Counted from the first letter of the stretch, positions 18,938 through 31,118 are shown. The stretch is 64,000 nt of DNA from DP-19 sp036496285 (GCA_036496285.1 DASXLI010000024.1:1-64000); one strand, 5' to 3'. The notes: generated by a model not told the origin, from the sequence alone. A program made the numbers and translations.

Positions 18938-20119
18938 ATGCGTGACGTCTACATCGTCAGCGCCGCGCGCACGCCGATCGGCGGATTTGGTGGTGGACTG
19001 GCCGCGGCATCGGCGCCCGAGCTCGGCGCCATTGCCCTCCGCGCCGCCATCGAGCGGTCACGGGTGCCGTTCGACGCGGTCGAGCAGGTCATCATGGGCA
19101 ACGTCCTCGCCGCGGGCCTCGGCCAGGCGCCGGCCCGGCAAGCGGGGCTCGGCGCCGGCGTGCCGCGCACCCACGCGGCGCTCACCATCAACAAGGTCTG
19201 CGGCTCGGGGCTCATGGCCGTCATGCTCGCGACCCAGGCGCTCCGCCTCGGCGAGGCCGACGTGATCGCCGCCGGCGGCATGGAGAGCATGACGCGCGCG
19301 CCCTACCTCCTGCCACGCGCGCGTCAGGGTCACCGGCTCGGCCCGGGGCCGCTGCTCGACGCGATGGTCCTCGACGGCCTCTGGGATCCCTACAACGACT
19401 TCCACATGGGCAACGCCGCCGAGGGCTGCGCCCGGGCCCACGACGTCACGCGCGCGGACCAGGACGCGTTCGCGACCCGCAGCTACGAGCGCGCGCAGGC
19501 AGCGATCGCGGCCGGCGCGTTCACCGCCGAGATCACGCCCGTCGAGGTGCCTGGCCGGAGCGGCGCAACGACCACGGTCACCCTCGACGAGGAGCCGGCG
19601 CGCGTCGACTTCGCGCGCATCCCGGCGCTCCGCCCGAGCTTCGAGGCCGGCGGCACGATCACCGCCGCGAACGCCTCGACCCTCGCCGACGGCGCCGCCG
19701 CCCTCGTGGTGGCGAGCGAGGATGCCGTCCGCCGCTACGGCCTCGTGCCGCGCGCACGGGTCGTCGCGGCGGCGACCGCCGGCCGCGCGCCCGAGGAGTT
19801 CCCGATCGCACCGGTCGATGCCGTGCGCCGCTGTCTCGCGCGCGCCGAGCTCGCCGTCGGCGACGTCGACCTCTTCGAGATCAACGAGGCCTTCGCCGTG
19901 GTCGCGTTGCACGCGATCCGCGCCCTCGAGCTCGATCCCGAGCGCGTCAACGTGCACGGCGGCGCGATCGCCCTCGGCCATCCGATCGGCGCGTCCGGCG
20001 CCCGCATCCTCACCACCCTGCTCGGCGCGCTCGAGCGTCGCGGGCTGCGGCGCGGCCTCGCCACCCTCTGCCTCGGCGGCGGAGAGGCGGTCGCCCTGCT
20101 GGTCGACCGACGGCTCTGA
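18938..20119 (+). CDS. Thiolase family protein (acetyl-CoA C-acetyltransferase)
   Basis: 393 residues. All thiolase signatures are intact: the acylated Cys88 in INKVCGSGLMA, the NEAF segment (FEINEAFAVVALHA), the catalytic His in NVHGGAIALGHPIGASG, and the C-terminal Cys in LCLGGGEAVALLV. It either condenses two acetyl-CoA or cleaves acetoacetyl-CoA. ATG 18938 is preferred over an in-frame TTG at 18905 because the family begins at RDVYIVSAARTPIG. Confidence 0.95.
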   Translation: MRDVYIVSAARTPIGGFGGGLAAASAPELGAIALRAAIERSRVPFDAVEQVIMGNVLAAGLGQAPARQAGLGAGVPRTHAALTINKVCGSGLMAVMLATQALRLGEADVIAAGGMESMTRAPYLLPRARQGHRLGPGPLLDAMVLDGLWDPYNDFHMGNAAEGCARAHDVTRADQDAFATRSYERAQAAIAAGAFTAEITPVEVPGRSGATTTVTLDEEPARVDFARIPALRPSFEAGGTITAANASTLADGAAALVVASEDAVRRYGLVPRARVVAAATAGRAPEEFPIAPVDAVRRCLARAELAVGDVDLFEINEAFAVVALHAIRALELDPERVNVHGGAIALGHPIGASGARILTTLLGALERRGLRRGLATLCLGGGEAVALLVDRRL

Positions 20120-20136
20120 GCGTGAGGTCCGGCGGC

Positions 20137-22707
20137 ATGCCGACCGCGCACGGCGCCCCGCCCGCCGACGCCGCCGCGGCGCAGGCGCCTACCTCCTCGC
20201 CCGAGCCCGCGGCGTTTCGCTGGTCGATCCGCGTCGCGCCGCTGGTCGCGATGGGCACCTGGTGGGGCCTCGGTCTGCCCTACTCGCTGTACGCGTGGCT
20301 GCTCGACCAGCACCAGCTCAACTGGGTGCTGGTCTGCTACGGGTGGGAGGTTCCGGTCTGCGGCCTCTTCGGGCCGTTCCTCTTCCCGACGCTGTGGTTC
20401 CGCGACATCGAGCGCCGTTGGCAGAAGATCTTCGGCGCCGCGCACATCGACGTCGAGGAGACGCGCATGCTCGAGCGCACGATTCTCGACTATCCGATGC
20501 GCGTCGCCGCCGTGCTGCTGGCCACGTCGCTGATCGGCTACGGCGCCGGCGCGCTGCAGATCCGGCTCTTCGCCCAGCTGCCCGTCGCCGAGACGATCAA
20601 GATCCTCGTGCTCGGCCTGGTCACGGGCCTGGTCGGCGCGCTTTTCGCCTTCCTCTATCTGGAGTGGCTGCTGGCGCCGCTACTGCGTCGCTTCGGCAGC
20701 GTGCACGCGGTGACGCCGAGCTCGGGACGGCGCGTACCGCTCTACGCCAAGGTCTTCGCATGCTCGCTGATCCTCACGGTGACCGCGCTCCTGCTCCTCG
20801 GCACGGTCTTCTACAGCCAGGGCGAGCGCGTGCTGGAGGAGCAGATCGGTATGCGTCTCCTCGACGAGGTGCGCCACATCGCCGACGACGTCCAGAAGCA
20901 GGGCGTCGGCACGCTCGATCCCGCGCGCTGGGAGGAGATCAAGGCGAGCATGCAGATCGGGCCGTCCGGCTACGTGCAGGTCGTCGACCGCACCGGCGTG
21001 CTGGTCGCGGGCGAGGCGGGCGCGCGGATGCTCGCCGACGACGGCTTCCGCCCCATCTCGGTCCTCCGCATGCTGACGGGCGGCACCGGCCACCTCGTCG
21101 ATCGCGTCTACGATCCGCGCATCGTGGCGTTCACGCCGGTCGCAGCGACGGACCTGCGGGTCGTCGCGGTCGCGTACCGGCGCGACTTCGCCGGCGAGCT
21201 CGACGGCATGCTCGCCCGCGGCGGCGTCGTCTTCGTCATGGCGCTCCTGCTCGCGCTGAGCCAGGGCTTCCTCTTCTCGCGGCGGCTCACCCGACCGATC
21301 GAGGTGGTCACCGACATGGCGAGCCAGATCGCCCAGGCCCCCGGCGGGTCGTGGGCGCTGGTGCCGGTGCGGACGAACGACGAGGTCGGTGAGCTCGCGA
21401 CCGCTTTCAACCAGATGACGACGCGCCTCGAGGACGCGCGCACGGCGCTCGAGCGCTACAGCGTGCAGCTCGAGCAGCGGGTCGCCGAGGCCACCCGCAA
21501 CATCGCGTCGCTGTACGACGTCGCGCGCGCCACCACCTCGACGCTCGAGCCCGATGACGTGCTGAAGCTCGTCGCCGAGAAGACGCTCATCACGCTCGGG
21601 CTGCCACGCCTGGTGCTCCTCTGGCATCCGCCCGAGGCGGGCGACGCCGTCGACGCATATGCGGTGCGGAAGGACGGTCCGAGCGGCCGCCTCGAGATGA
21701 CCGAGGCCATCGACCTCGGCGCGCTCTGCCCGGAGTCGTCGAAGCCGGCGATCGTGCACGCCGAGGCGCTCGCGGCGATCGTTCCCGGAAACGTCGCCGC
21801 GGCGGCGACCGCCGGCGAGTATGCCTTCACGCTGCCGCTCGTCTTCAAGGACCAGCTCCTCGGCGTGGTGCTGGCCGGCTTCGGCGCCAACATGCCGGGG
21901 CCCGACCTCGATCTCGCCGCCGCCCTCGCCAACCAGGCGGCCGCGGCGCTCGCCAACGCGGCGCTCTTCGAGACGGCGCGCCGCCACGAGATCGAGCTCC
22001 GCAAGCTGAGCGGGATGCGCATGCAGCTGCAGGAGGAGACGCTCCGCAGCCTGTCGCGCGAGCTGCACGACGGCGTCGGCCAGGTGCTGACCGCGATCAA
22101 GATGGACCTCGGCATGCTCGAGCGCTCGCTCGAGCCCGAGGGCGCGAAGTACCGCGAGCGCATCCGCGAGGTGCGCGAGCAGGTGACCGACCTCGTGCAG
22201 GAGATCCGCAACATGTCGCAGCTGCTGCGCCCGTCGATGCTCGACGACTTCGGTCTCATTCCCACGCTGCAGTGGCTGACGGACAAGTTCAGCCAGCGTA
22301 CGCGCATCACGGTCGACCTGCGCATCCCGGAATCGGACCTGCGGCTGCCCGGAGCGATCGAGGTGCTGCTGTACCGGGTGACGCAGGAGGCGCTCACCAA
22401 CATCGTGAAGCATGCCAAGGCGCGTGCGGTCGAAATCGACCTGCGCGTCGGCGACGCGGAGGTCACGCTCACGATCGCCGACGACGGCGTGGGGTTCGAC
22501 GTCGAGCGCTTCCGGCGCACGCCGGCGCTCGGCGGCGTGGGGCTCCTCGGCATGCGCGAGCGCGTCGCCCACTACCACGGGCACATCGACATCCGCTCGC
22601 CCGTCACGGGCGGCGTCCGGATCATGCTCACGCTGCCGCTCGATGGGACCGGCAGCGACAGTGGCAGCGACAGCGGCACACGCGGGCCCGTGACCCTCGC
22701 CGGCTGA
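20137..22707 (+). CDS. Membrane sensor histidine kinase, NarX/HPK7 type (HAMP-GAF-HisKA_3)
   Basis: 856 residues from ATG 20137 (SD GAGG, spacing 9); a GTG at 20122 is also possible. The order is an N-terminal multi-span membrane region (about residues 30-200), another helix near 205-230, an extracytoplasmic sensor region, a helix near 365-385, HAMP (LTRPIEVVTDMASQIAQA), GAF at about 445-610, then HisKA_3 with phospho-acceptor H644 in SRELHDGVGQVLTA. A HATPase domain follows with ADDGVGFDVERF and GGVGLLGMRER. There is no response regulator nearby, so it is an orphan kinase. It is followed 3 bases later by the phosphatidylcholine synthase gene. Confidence 0.92.
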   Translation: MPTAHGAPPADAAAAQAPTSSPEPAAFRWSIRVAPLVAMGTWWGLGLPYSLYAWLLDQHQLNWVLVCYGWEVPVCGLFGPFLFPTLWFRDIERRWQKIFGAAHIDVEETRMLERTILDYPMRVAAVLLATSLIGYGAGALQIRLFAQLPVAETIKILVLGLVTGLVGALFAFLYLEWLLAPLLRRFGSVHAVTPSSGRRVPLYAKVFACSLILTVTALLLLGTVFYSQGERVLEEQIGMRLLDEVRHIADDVQKQGVGTLDPARWEEIKASMQIGPSGYVQVVDRTGVLVAGEAGARMLADDGFRPISVLRMLTGGTGHLVDRVYDPRIVAFTPVAATDLRVVAVAYRRDFAGELDGMLARGGVVFVMALLLALSQGFLFSRRLTRPIEVVTDMASQIAQAPGGSWALVPVRTNDEVGELATAFNQMTTRLEDARTALERYSVQLEQRVAEATRNIASLYDVARATTSTLEPDDVLKLVAEKTLITLGLPRLVLLWHPPEAGDAVDAYAVRKDGPSGRLEMTEAIDLGALCPESSKPAIVHAEALAAIVPGNVAAAATAGEYAFTLPLVFKDQLLGVVLAGFGANMPGPDLDLAAALANQAAAALANAALFETARRHEIELRKLSGMRMQLQEETLRSLSRELHDGVGQVLTAIKMDLGMLERSLEPEGAKYRERIREVREQVTDLVQEIRNMSQLLRPSMLDDFGLIPTLQWLTDKFSQRTRITVDLRIPESDLRLPGAIEVLLYRVTQEALTNIVKHAKARAVEIDLRVGDAEVTLTIADDGVGFDVERFRRTPALGGVGLLGMRERVAHYHGHIDIRSPVTGGVRIMLTLPLDGTGSDSGSDSGTRGPVTLAG

Positions 22708-22710
22708 CGG

Positions 22711-23442
22711 ATGGCGATCGCGCTCGACCAAGTCGGGCCGCCCCCCGGCACTCTCCGGATGGCCGCGGCGTGGGGCGTCCACCTGCTCACCGCGAGCGGC
22801 GTCGTGATCGCGTTCCTCGCGCTCGGCGCCGCCGGCGCCGAGCGCTTCGCCGACGCGTTCCGCTGGCTCGCGCTCGCGATGTTCATCGATTGCATCGACG
22901 GCACCCTGGCGCGCGCGGCCGGCGTGAAGCAGGTCCTGCCGTGGTTCGACGGCACGAAGCTCGACGACATCGTCGACTACCTGACGTACGTCGTGGTGCC
23001 GGTCGTGATCCTGCATGACGCGCACATGTTCCCTGCGGGCACCGCCGGGATCGCGTGTGCGGCGGCGCCGCTCCTCGCCAGCGCCTATGGCTTCTGCCGC
23101 ACCGACGCCAAGACGACCGACCACTACTTCCGCGGCTTTCCGTCCTACTGGAACGTGTTCGCGTTCTACGCGCTCGTGCTGCCGCTCTCGCCGTACGCCG
23201 CCACGATCTGGACGCTGGCGCTCGCGGCGCTGGTCTTCGCGCCGCTCAAGTTCCTCTACCCGTCGCGGGGGCCGCATTTCCGCACCTCGAGCATCCTGCT
23301 CGGCGCGGTCTGGGCGGTCATGATGATCGTCGCGCTCTGCATGCTGCCGCACCCGCCCGCCCTGCTGGTGTGGTCGACGCTGCTCTATCCGGCGTACTAT
23401 GTGGGCGTGTCGCTCCTGCTACAGGCGACGGGACGCACCTGA
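22711..23442 (+). CDS. pcs: Phosphatidylcholine synthase
   Basis: 243 residues, the usual size for Pcs. The CDP-alcohol phosphotransferase signature is spread over residues 60-92 as DCIDGTLAR, then FDGTKLDDIVDYLTY, giving the D-x2-DG-x2-AR...D-x3-D metal site. RTDAKTTDHYFRGFPSYWNV is the segment that distinguishes Pcs from PssA. Several membrane helices are present. It condenses choline with CDP-diacylglycerol to make phosphatidylcholine at the inner membrane. It starts 3 bases after the histidine kinase gene and is likely in the same transcript. Confidence 0.92.
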   Translation: MAIALDQVGPPPGTLRMAAAWGVHLLTASGVVIAFLALGAAGAERFADAFRWLALAMFIDCIDGTLARAAGVKQVLPWFDGTKLDDIVDYLTYVVVPVVILHDAHMFPAGTAGIACAAAPLLASAYGFCRTDAKTTDHYFRGFPSYWNVFAFYALVLPLSPYAATIWTLALAALVFAPLKFLYPSRGPHFRTSSILLGAVWAVMMIVALCMLPHPPALLVWSTLLYPAYYVGVSLLLQATGRT

Positions 23443-23450
23443 GAGGCGAG

Positions 23451-23939
23451 ATGGACGATCGCGACGAGGCATTGCGGCGCGCGCGGGCGCTCTTCACCGA
23501 GGGCTACCAGCTGCAGATGGCCGGCGAGCTCGATGCCGCGATCGAGCGCTACCTGGAGTCGATCGCGTGCCACCCGACGGCGGAGGCGCACACCTTCCTC
23601 GGCTGGACCTACAGCTTCCAGGACAAGCTCGACGACGCCATCGCGGAGTGCGAGAAGGCGATCGCCGTCGATCCGGACTTCGGCAACCCGTACAACGACA
23701 TCGGCTCGTACCTCTTCAAGCAGGGCAAGCTCGACGACGCCATTCCCTGGCTCGAGCGCGCCATCGCGGCCAAGCGCTACGAGCCGCGGCACTTCCCGCA
23801 CTGCAACCTCGGACGTATCTACTGGGCGAAGGGCCAGCTCAATCGCGCGATCGAGGAGTTCGAGCGGGCGCTCGCGCTCGACGCGGAGTCGAAGTTCGCG
23901 CAGGGCGCCCTCGCGGCGGTGCGCCGCGAGCTTCAGTAG
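23451..23939 (+). CDS. Tetratricopeptide repeat protein
   Basis: 162 residues with about three and a half TPR units: EGYQLQMAGELDAAIERYLE, FLGWTYSFQDKLDDAIAECE, IGSYLFKQGKLDDAIPWLE and LGRIYWAKGQLNRAIEEFE. It has no signal peptide. TPRs mediate protein-protein contact and no catalytic part is present. It lies 8 bases after the phosphatidylcholine synthase gene and closes that operon. Confidence 0.9.
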   Translation: MDDRDEALRRARALFTEGYQLQMAGELDAAIERYLESIACHPTAEAHTFLGWTYSFQDKLDDAIAECEKAIAVDPDFGNPYNDIGSYLFKQGKLDDAIPWLERAIAAKRYEPRHFPHCNLGRIYWAKGQLNRAIEEFERALALDAESKFAQGALAAVRRELQ

Positions 23940-23946
23940 CGGCGCG

Positions 23947-24462
23947 CTACGAGACCAGCCACTCGAGCAGCGCGCGCATGTCCTTGTCCCCGAAGCCGGG
24001 CGGGGAAGCGCCGCCGTCGAGCGCCTTGCGCGACCAGGCGCCGTCCTCGCGCAGCGCAATGTCGAACCAGTCGGCGGCGGAGGGGTTGGAGCGGTCGTAC
24101 TGGATGACCGACGCCGTCGCCAGACCGCCGAGCGGCGCCGGACGTCCGCCGACGCTCGCGAGCGGCTGCAGCACCACCTCGACCCGGCGCTCGAGGAACT
24201 CGAGCGCCAAGCGGGCGCCGTCGGGCACCTCGATGCCGCCGAGGTTCTTCGGATTCAGCGCCCGATGCGTCTTGATCGCCGGCTCGGGCAGCTCCTTGTT
24301 GATCGCGCTCGCGAGGGTCTCGAGCTCCGAGAAGAGGCCTTTCACCGAGCGCGCCCGGAGCGTGAAGAGCTCCTTCTCGCGGTTGGCGCGGCGGCCGACG
24401 CGGCCGTTCGACCGCATCTTCTTCTCGGCCTTCTCGGCCACGCTGCGCACCCATTCGCGCAT
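23947..24462 (-). CDS. Hypothetical protein
   Basis: 171 residues, not recognised. The N-terminal third is strongly basic and helical (VAEKAEKKMRSNGRVGRRAN), the middle has LFSELETLASAINKEL, and the C-terminal part has aromatic and acidic residues (SAADWFDIALREDGAW). There is no signal peptide or membrane helix. It is convergent with the TPR gene and lies downstream of a TetR gene on the same strand. Confidence 0.65.
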   Translation of the reverse strand: MREWVRSVAEKAEKKMRSNGRVGRRANREKELFTLRARSVKGLFSELETLASAINKELPEPAIKTHRALNPKNLGGIEVPDGARLALEFLERRVEVVLQPLASVGGRPAPLGGLATASVIQYDRSNPSAADWFDIALREDGAWSRKALDGGASPPGFGDKDMRALLEWLVS

Positions 24463-24501
24463 GTCGCCGATGGCAATATGTCAAAGGAAAATCGAGCGCA
24501 A

Positions 24502-25092
24502 TCAGCCGGGGCCGAGGAGACGCTCCCCGAGGCTCACCTTGAGCTGCTCGAGCAGGACGCGCGGCTCGGGCTCGATGCCGTTGCCGACGAAGCCCTGCAC
24601 CAGGATGCCGTTCAGCGCCGCCATCACGAGCGCGGCGTCGGCCTGCGGGTTCACCGTCGAGCGGAAGATCTTCTTCTCGCGCCCGGTCTGCATGATGTCC
24701 GCGAGGAGGTTGCAGTAGATGCGGTAGAGCTCGGTGGTGCGATCCAGCAGGTCGTCGAGGTTCTTCTCCTCGCGCACGACGAGCGACAGGAGGAAGCGCA
24801 CCGAGTACACGTTCTGGCTGACGAACTCGTAGTAGAGATCGACGAGCTTCCGGATCTGGTCGATCTCATCCAGGCCCGAGAGCAGCTCGACGACGTCGAT
24901 CGAGTACGGCTCGAGCGAGCTCTTGAGCGCGGCGCGGAAGAGCTCGTCCTTGCTGGCGAAGTGCCAGAAGATGAGCGCCTTCGACACCTGCGCCTCCTTG
25001 GCGACCTGCGCGAGCGAGGTGTTGGCATAGCCCTGCGCCGAAAAGAGCTTGGTGGCCGACGCGAGAATCTTCTCCCGGGTGGAGAACGACAT
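24502..25092 (-). CDS. TetR/AcrR family transcriptional regulator
   Basis: 196 residues from ATG 25092. The helix-turn-helix is TSLAQVAKEAQVSKALIFWH preceded by TREKILASATKLFSAQGYAN, a clear TetR_N domain. The ligand-binding domain is not assignable to a substrate class. The upstream 130 bases contain an inverted repeat that could be its operator (see 25132-25160). Confidence 0.92.
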   Translation of the reverse strand: MSFSTREKILASATKLFSAQGYANTSLAQVAKEAQVSKALIFWHFASKDELFRAALKSSLEPYSIDVVELLSGLDEIDQIRKLVDLYYEFVSQNVYSVRFLLSLVVREEKNLDDLLDRTTELYRIYCNLLADIMQTGREKKIFRSTVNPQADAALVMAALNGILVQGFVGNGIEPEPRVLLEQLKVSLGERLLGPG

Positions 25093-25131
25093 GTTCCATG
25101 CACCTGCCGCGGGTGCGGCGCGCACGAAACG

Positions 25132-25160
25132 TACGCAAGCGCGCGCGGGCTTGCAAGCGT
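25132..25160. promoter_or_regulatory. Possible TetR operator
   Basis: ACGCAAGC, an 8-base GC spacer, then GCTTGCAAGCGT form an imperfect inverted repeat about 40-70 bases upstream of the TetR start. Autoregulation from such a site is usual in the family. There is no direct proof here. Confidence 0.3.
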
Positions 25161-25183
25161 GGCCGCGCGCGCAGCCACAGCGG

Positions 25184-25207
25184 ACCGCGCGCCGCCTGGC
25201 GCGCGGT
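25184..25207. terminator. GC hairpin downstream of clpB
   Basis: A perfect 10-bp stem ACCGCGCGCC/GGCGCGCGGT with loop GCCT sits 16 bases after the clpB stop. There is no T-run, so it may be an mRNA-stabilising or weak termination structure. Confidence 0.4.
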
Positions 25208-25222
25208 CGGCACGGGCGCCGG

Positions 25223-27814
<2,592 letters not shown>

Positions 27815-27859
27815 GCTCCAGGAGAGATAACCACTCTCCGGGAGGCCGCAATCCCCTCT

Positions 27860-28528
27860 CTACAGGACCGCGACCCGTTGCCGCCGGGCCAGGAGCGGCC
27901 CGAGGGCCAGGCCCGCCAGGAACCCCCCGACGTGCGCCCAGAAGGCCACGCCTCCCTGGGCGGCGTGGCCGCCGAGCGAGCCGAAACCGAGCAGCAGCTG
28001 GAACAGGAACCAGACCAGCAGGAAGAAGACCGCCGGCACCTCGACGATCTGGATGAACACGAAGATCGGCACCAGGGTGACGATGCGGGCACGGGGGAAG
28101 AAGACGAAATACGCTCCGGTCACCCCCGCGATCGCCCCGCTCGCGCCGACCATCGGCACACTGGAATGCGCGTTGAAGGCGACCTGCGCCACCCCGGCGA
28201 TCAAGCCGCCGATCAGGTACAGGGCGAGGAAGCGCACGTGCCCGAGGCGGTCCTCGACGTTGTCGCCGAAGACGTGGAGGTAGAGCATGTTTCCGAGGAG
28301 GTGCATCCAGCCAGCGTGCAGGAACATGCTGGTGAGGAACGGCGTGAGGGTCGCGAGGCGGTCGAGGTGGACGTGGCGAGGCACGAGGCCCCACGTCCGG
28401 ATGAAGGCCTCGCCTGCGGCGGATCCGAGCCCGGCCTCTCGGAGGAAGATGATGACGTTCGCGGCGATCAGCGCGCGCGTCACCAGGGGGACCGTCGCCG
28501 AGGGCAGCGTGTCGCGCAGCGGTATCAT
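27860..28528 (-). CDS. Rhomboid family intramembrane serine protease
   Basis: 222 residues with six or more hydrophobic segments. The catalytic Ser is in GASGAIAGVTGAY and the catalytic His in FWAHVGGFLAGLALG. The conserved HAGWMHLLGNMLYLHVFG loop and helix are also present. This places it among active GlpG-like rhomboids cleaving membrane proteins. ATG 28528 begins MIPLRDTLPS, typical of the family, and longer upstream frames are not supported. Confidence 0.92.
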   Translation of the reverse strand: MIPLRDTLPSATVPLVTRALIAANVIIFLREAGLGSAAGEAFIRTWGLVPRHVHLDRLATLTPFLTSMFLHAGWMHLLGNMLYLHVFGDNVEDRLGHVRFLALYLIGGLIAGVAQVAFNAHSSVPMVGASGAIAGVTGAYFVFFPRARIVTLVPIFVFIQIVEVPAVFFLLVWFLFQLLLGFGSLGGHAAQGGVAFWAHVGGFLAGLALGPLLARRQRVAVL

Positions 28529-28599
28529 CGGCCTCGGCCCGCCTTCCTCAGAGGGCCGCATCCTCGCACGCCCGCGCAACCCTTCCAAATGACTGCGAA

Positions 28600-28629
28600 T
28601 TGACGGTTGCCGGGCGGCGCCTGTAAGAT
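28600..28629 (+). promoter_or_regulatory. Sigma-70-like promoter
   Basis: TTGACG (28600-28605) and TAAGAT (28624-28629) with 18-base spacing, about 20 bases upstream of the small membrane protein start. It probably drives the 28649-29851 genes. Confidence 0.6.
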
Positions 28630-28648
28630 TTTGTCTCTCCGTGCCCCC

Positions 28649-28897
28649 ATGAAGCAGCAATTGAAGCGGCAGGTGTGGCGAGTCGCCCGGATCACGGCGG
28701 GAGTGGCGCTCCTCTTCCTCGGCGTGATCGGCCTGTTCTTGCCCTTCCTGCAGGGTATCCTCTTCCTGATCATGGGACTGACCTTGCTCTCGACCGAGAG
28801 CGAGCGCGCCAAGACCTGGCTCGAGTGGTTGCAGGAGCGCTCGGGATGGCGGCGGGGGGCGCGACGCGACCGTGAACGGGGACTCGACGATGCCTGA
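28649..28897 (+). CDS. Small membrane protein, PGPGW-like
   Basis: 82 residues with two close hydrophobic helices (ITAGVALLFLGVIGLFLPFL and GILFLIMGLTLLS) then an amphipathic basic tail. The pattern resembles the PGPGW putative transmembrane family, whose role is unknown. The ATG is just downstream of a good promoter. The gene overlaps the zinc-ribbon gene by 8 bases. Confidence 0.7.
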   Translation: MKQQLKRQVWRVARITAGVALLFLGVIGLFLPFLQGILFLIMGLTLLSTESERAKTWLEWLQERSGWRRGARRDRERGLDDA

Positions 28898-29213
28898 GGA
28901 GAAGGACCGGTACGGGGACAAGCTGCGCGACGCCGAGCAGGCGCGCGAGGACAAGTTCTTCGCCGAGCGCGATCGGGCGCTACTGGAGAAGATGCGCCAC
29001 GGCGGCGCCGATGCCGACGGTGCGCCGCAGCACGCGACGCGTGACTGCTGCCCGCGCGACGGCCAGCGGCTCGTGAAGATCGACCACCTCGGGCGGACCG
29101 CCCACGGGTGTCCCACCTGCAAGGGCATGTGGCTCGACAAGGCCGAGGTCGAGGAGCTCGCGCGGCGCGAGTCGAACGGCTGGCTCTCGCGCTTCCTCGG
29201 CCGTCCCCGCTAG
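28890..29213 (+). CDS. Zinc-ribbon protein (zf-TFIIB type)
   Basis: 107 residues. The N-terminal half is charged and helical (KLRDAEQAREDKFFAERDR). The C-terminal half is a TFIIB-like zinc finger with CCPRDGQRLV and GCPTCKGMWLDKAEVEEL. ATG 28890 has GGGGA upstream; a GTG at 28872 is also in frame. It overlaps the preceding gene by 8 bases, and the riboflavin synthase gene follows 8 bases later. Its function is unknown. Confidence 0.8.
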   Translation: MPEEKDRYGDKLRDAEQAREDKFFAERDRALLEKMRHGGADADGAPQHATRDCCPRDGQRLVKIDHLGRTAHGCPTCKGMWLDKAEVEELARRESNGWLSRFLGRPR

Positions 29214-29221
29214 AGGCGCGC

Positions 29222-29851
<630 letters not shown>

Positions 29852-29903
29852 ACGCATAGCATCCCGCTCGACACTCTGCGGCGAGCGGGTCGGGCAAGTG
29901 GCA

Positions 29904-29933
29904 TTGTAGGGATTGGATCGTCTCCGGTATACT
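29904..29933 (+). promoter_or_regulatory. Sigma-70-like promoter
   Basis: TTGTAG (29904-29909), 18 bases, then a near-consensus TATACT (29928-29933), followed by GGAGGT and the ATG at 29958. The leader would be only about 20 bases. Confidence 0.6.
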
Positions 29934-29957
29934 CGCCACGAGTCGGAGGTAGACACG

Positions 29958-30785
29958 ATGCGTCGACCACACGTGGGAACCTTCACCGTCGGCCTCGTGT
30001 TCGGGGCCATCACGGCCGTCGCGCTCGCTGTCGCGGGCGGGATGATCTACACCGAAGGCAAGCTCAGTTGCGTGCTCGGGATGGTCGGTGCCTCGGTCGC
30101 GCTGGCGCTTATCTACGACGAGTCGCCGAAGCGCTGGGTGCTCGCGCTCTATGCCGCGCTCCTGGTTTCCTCGTTCATCATGCTGTCGGACCGCCTGCGC
30201 GGCGGCGTCGACGGCACCATGGTGCTGGCGGTCGCGGTGGTCGCAGTGGCGCTGCCGATCGGCTTCGACCTGGTGCTGTCCGACATGGGACGACACCTGC
30301 GGGTCAGCAACCGTCTCGGCTTCGGCACCGTCGTGAGCTTCCTCACGCTCGTCCTGCCGCTCACGGCGCTCGTGCTGGCGCAAGCGCATCAGCGCGCGCG
30401 CACCGAGGACGAGGATCTCCTGCAGGAGCTGGCGCAGAAGCTCCGGCGCGAGCCCGGCTCGATCGTCGTCGGTGAGCTCGATCCGAGCAAGCGCTCGATG
30501 GTCGAGAATCGCATTGCGCTCCGCACCAACGACAAGACCTACCCGCTCTCCGACGCCGAGTTCCAGAAGGAGACGCGCGAATACACCGTCCGTCAGGACA
30601 GCGAGAAGGCCGGTGTGCGCAAGAGCGACGTGGTCACGCGGGAGGCCGAGGAACGGATGCGGATCATCCTGAAGCTCCAGGGAACGGACGCGCCGGACGA
30701 CATCGTGCTCTTCTCGCATCGTGGTCCGATGACGATCGTCGAGAAGAAGGTCGCGGTCGGCAAGAGCGAGGGCGACGAGAGCTGA
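29958..30785 (+). CDS. Hypothetical membrane protein
   Basis: 275 residues with about five hydrophobic segments in the first 150 (FTVGLVFGAITAVALAVAGG, LGMVGASVALALIYD, LALYAALLVSSFIML, MVLAVAVVAVALPIGFDLVL and VVSFLTLVLPLTALVLA). A soluble charged C-terminal domain follows (EDLLQELAQKLRREPGSIVV). ATG 29958 has GGAGGT at 7-base spacing. No family is recognised. It has its own promoter just upstream. Confidence 0.8.
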   Translation: MRRPHVGTFTVGLVFGAITAVALAVAGGMIYTEGKLSCVLGMVGASVALALIYDESPKRWVLALYAALLVSSFIMLSDRLRGGVDGTMVLAVAVVAVALPIGFDLVLSDMGRHLRVSNRLGFGTVVSFLTLVLPLTALVLAQAHQRARTEDEDLLQELAQKLRREPGSIVVGELDPSKRSMVENRIALRTNDKTYPLSDAEFQKETREYTVRQDSEKAGVRKSDVVTREAEERMRIILKLQGTDAPDDIVLFSHRGPMTIVEKKVAVGKSEGDES

Positions 30786-30819
30786 TCGTCGGCGTTCGCT
30801 CGACGGACGGGACGATCGT

Positions 30820-31017
30820 TCAGGACGGCTTGCGCGGGCGGCGCGGCAGCGCGCGCGCGGCGAGCAACCACTCGTAGCGCGCCCACACGTCGGGGAACGC
30901 CTCGCGTAGCCGGCGCTCTACGTCGGGATCGGGCCGCACGGAGGACGCGCGCGCCGATGACGCCGACGCGCGAGGCGGGAGCGACGCCGTGTCGTATGCG
31001 CGATGCTTGTCCGCCAT
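30820..31017 (-). CDS. Small hypothetical protein
   Basis: 65 residues. It has a Ser/Ala/Arg-rich N-terminus, then a helical PDVERRLREAFPDVWARYEW segment and a basic tail RRPRKPS. No family is recognised. It is divergent from the methyltransferase gene. The composition leaves some doubt that it is real. Confidence 0.45.
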   Translation of the reverse strand: MADKHRAYDTASLPPRASASSARASSVRPDPDVERRLREAFPDVWARYEWLLAARALPRRPRKPS

Positions 31018-31118
31018 GCGCCGAGCATACGTGCGTCGGCAGCGCTTGCCTAGCGCCAAACGTCGCGCGCGACGCGCGTTGCCTTCCCATCGCGCTGCCC
31101 GTAGCATCGCGCCCCTGC

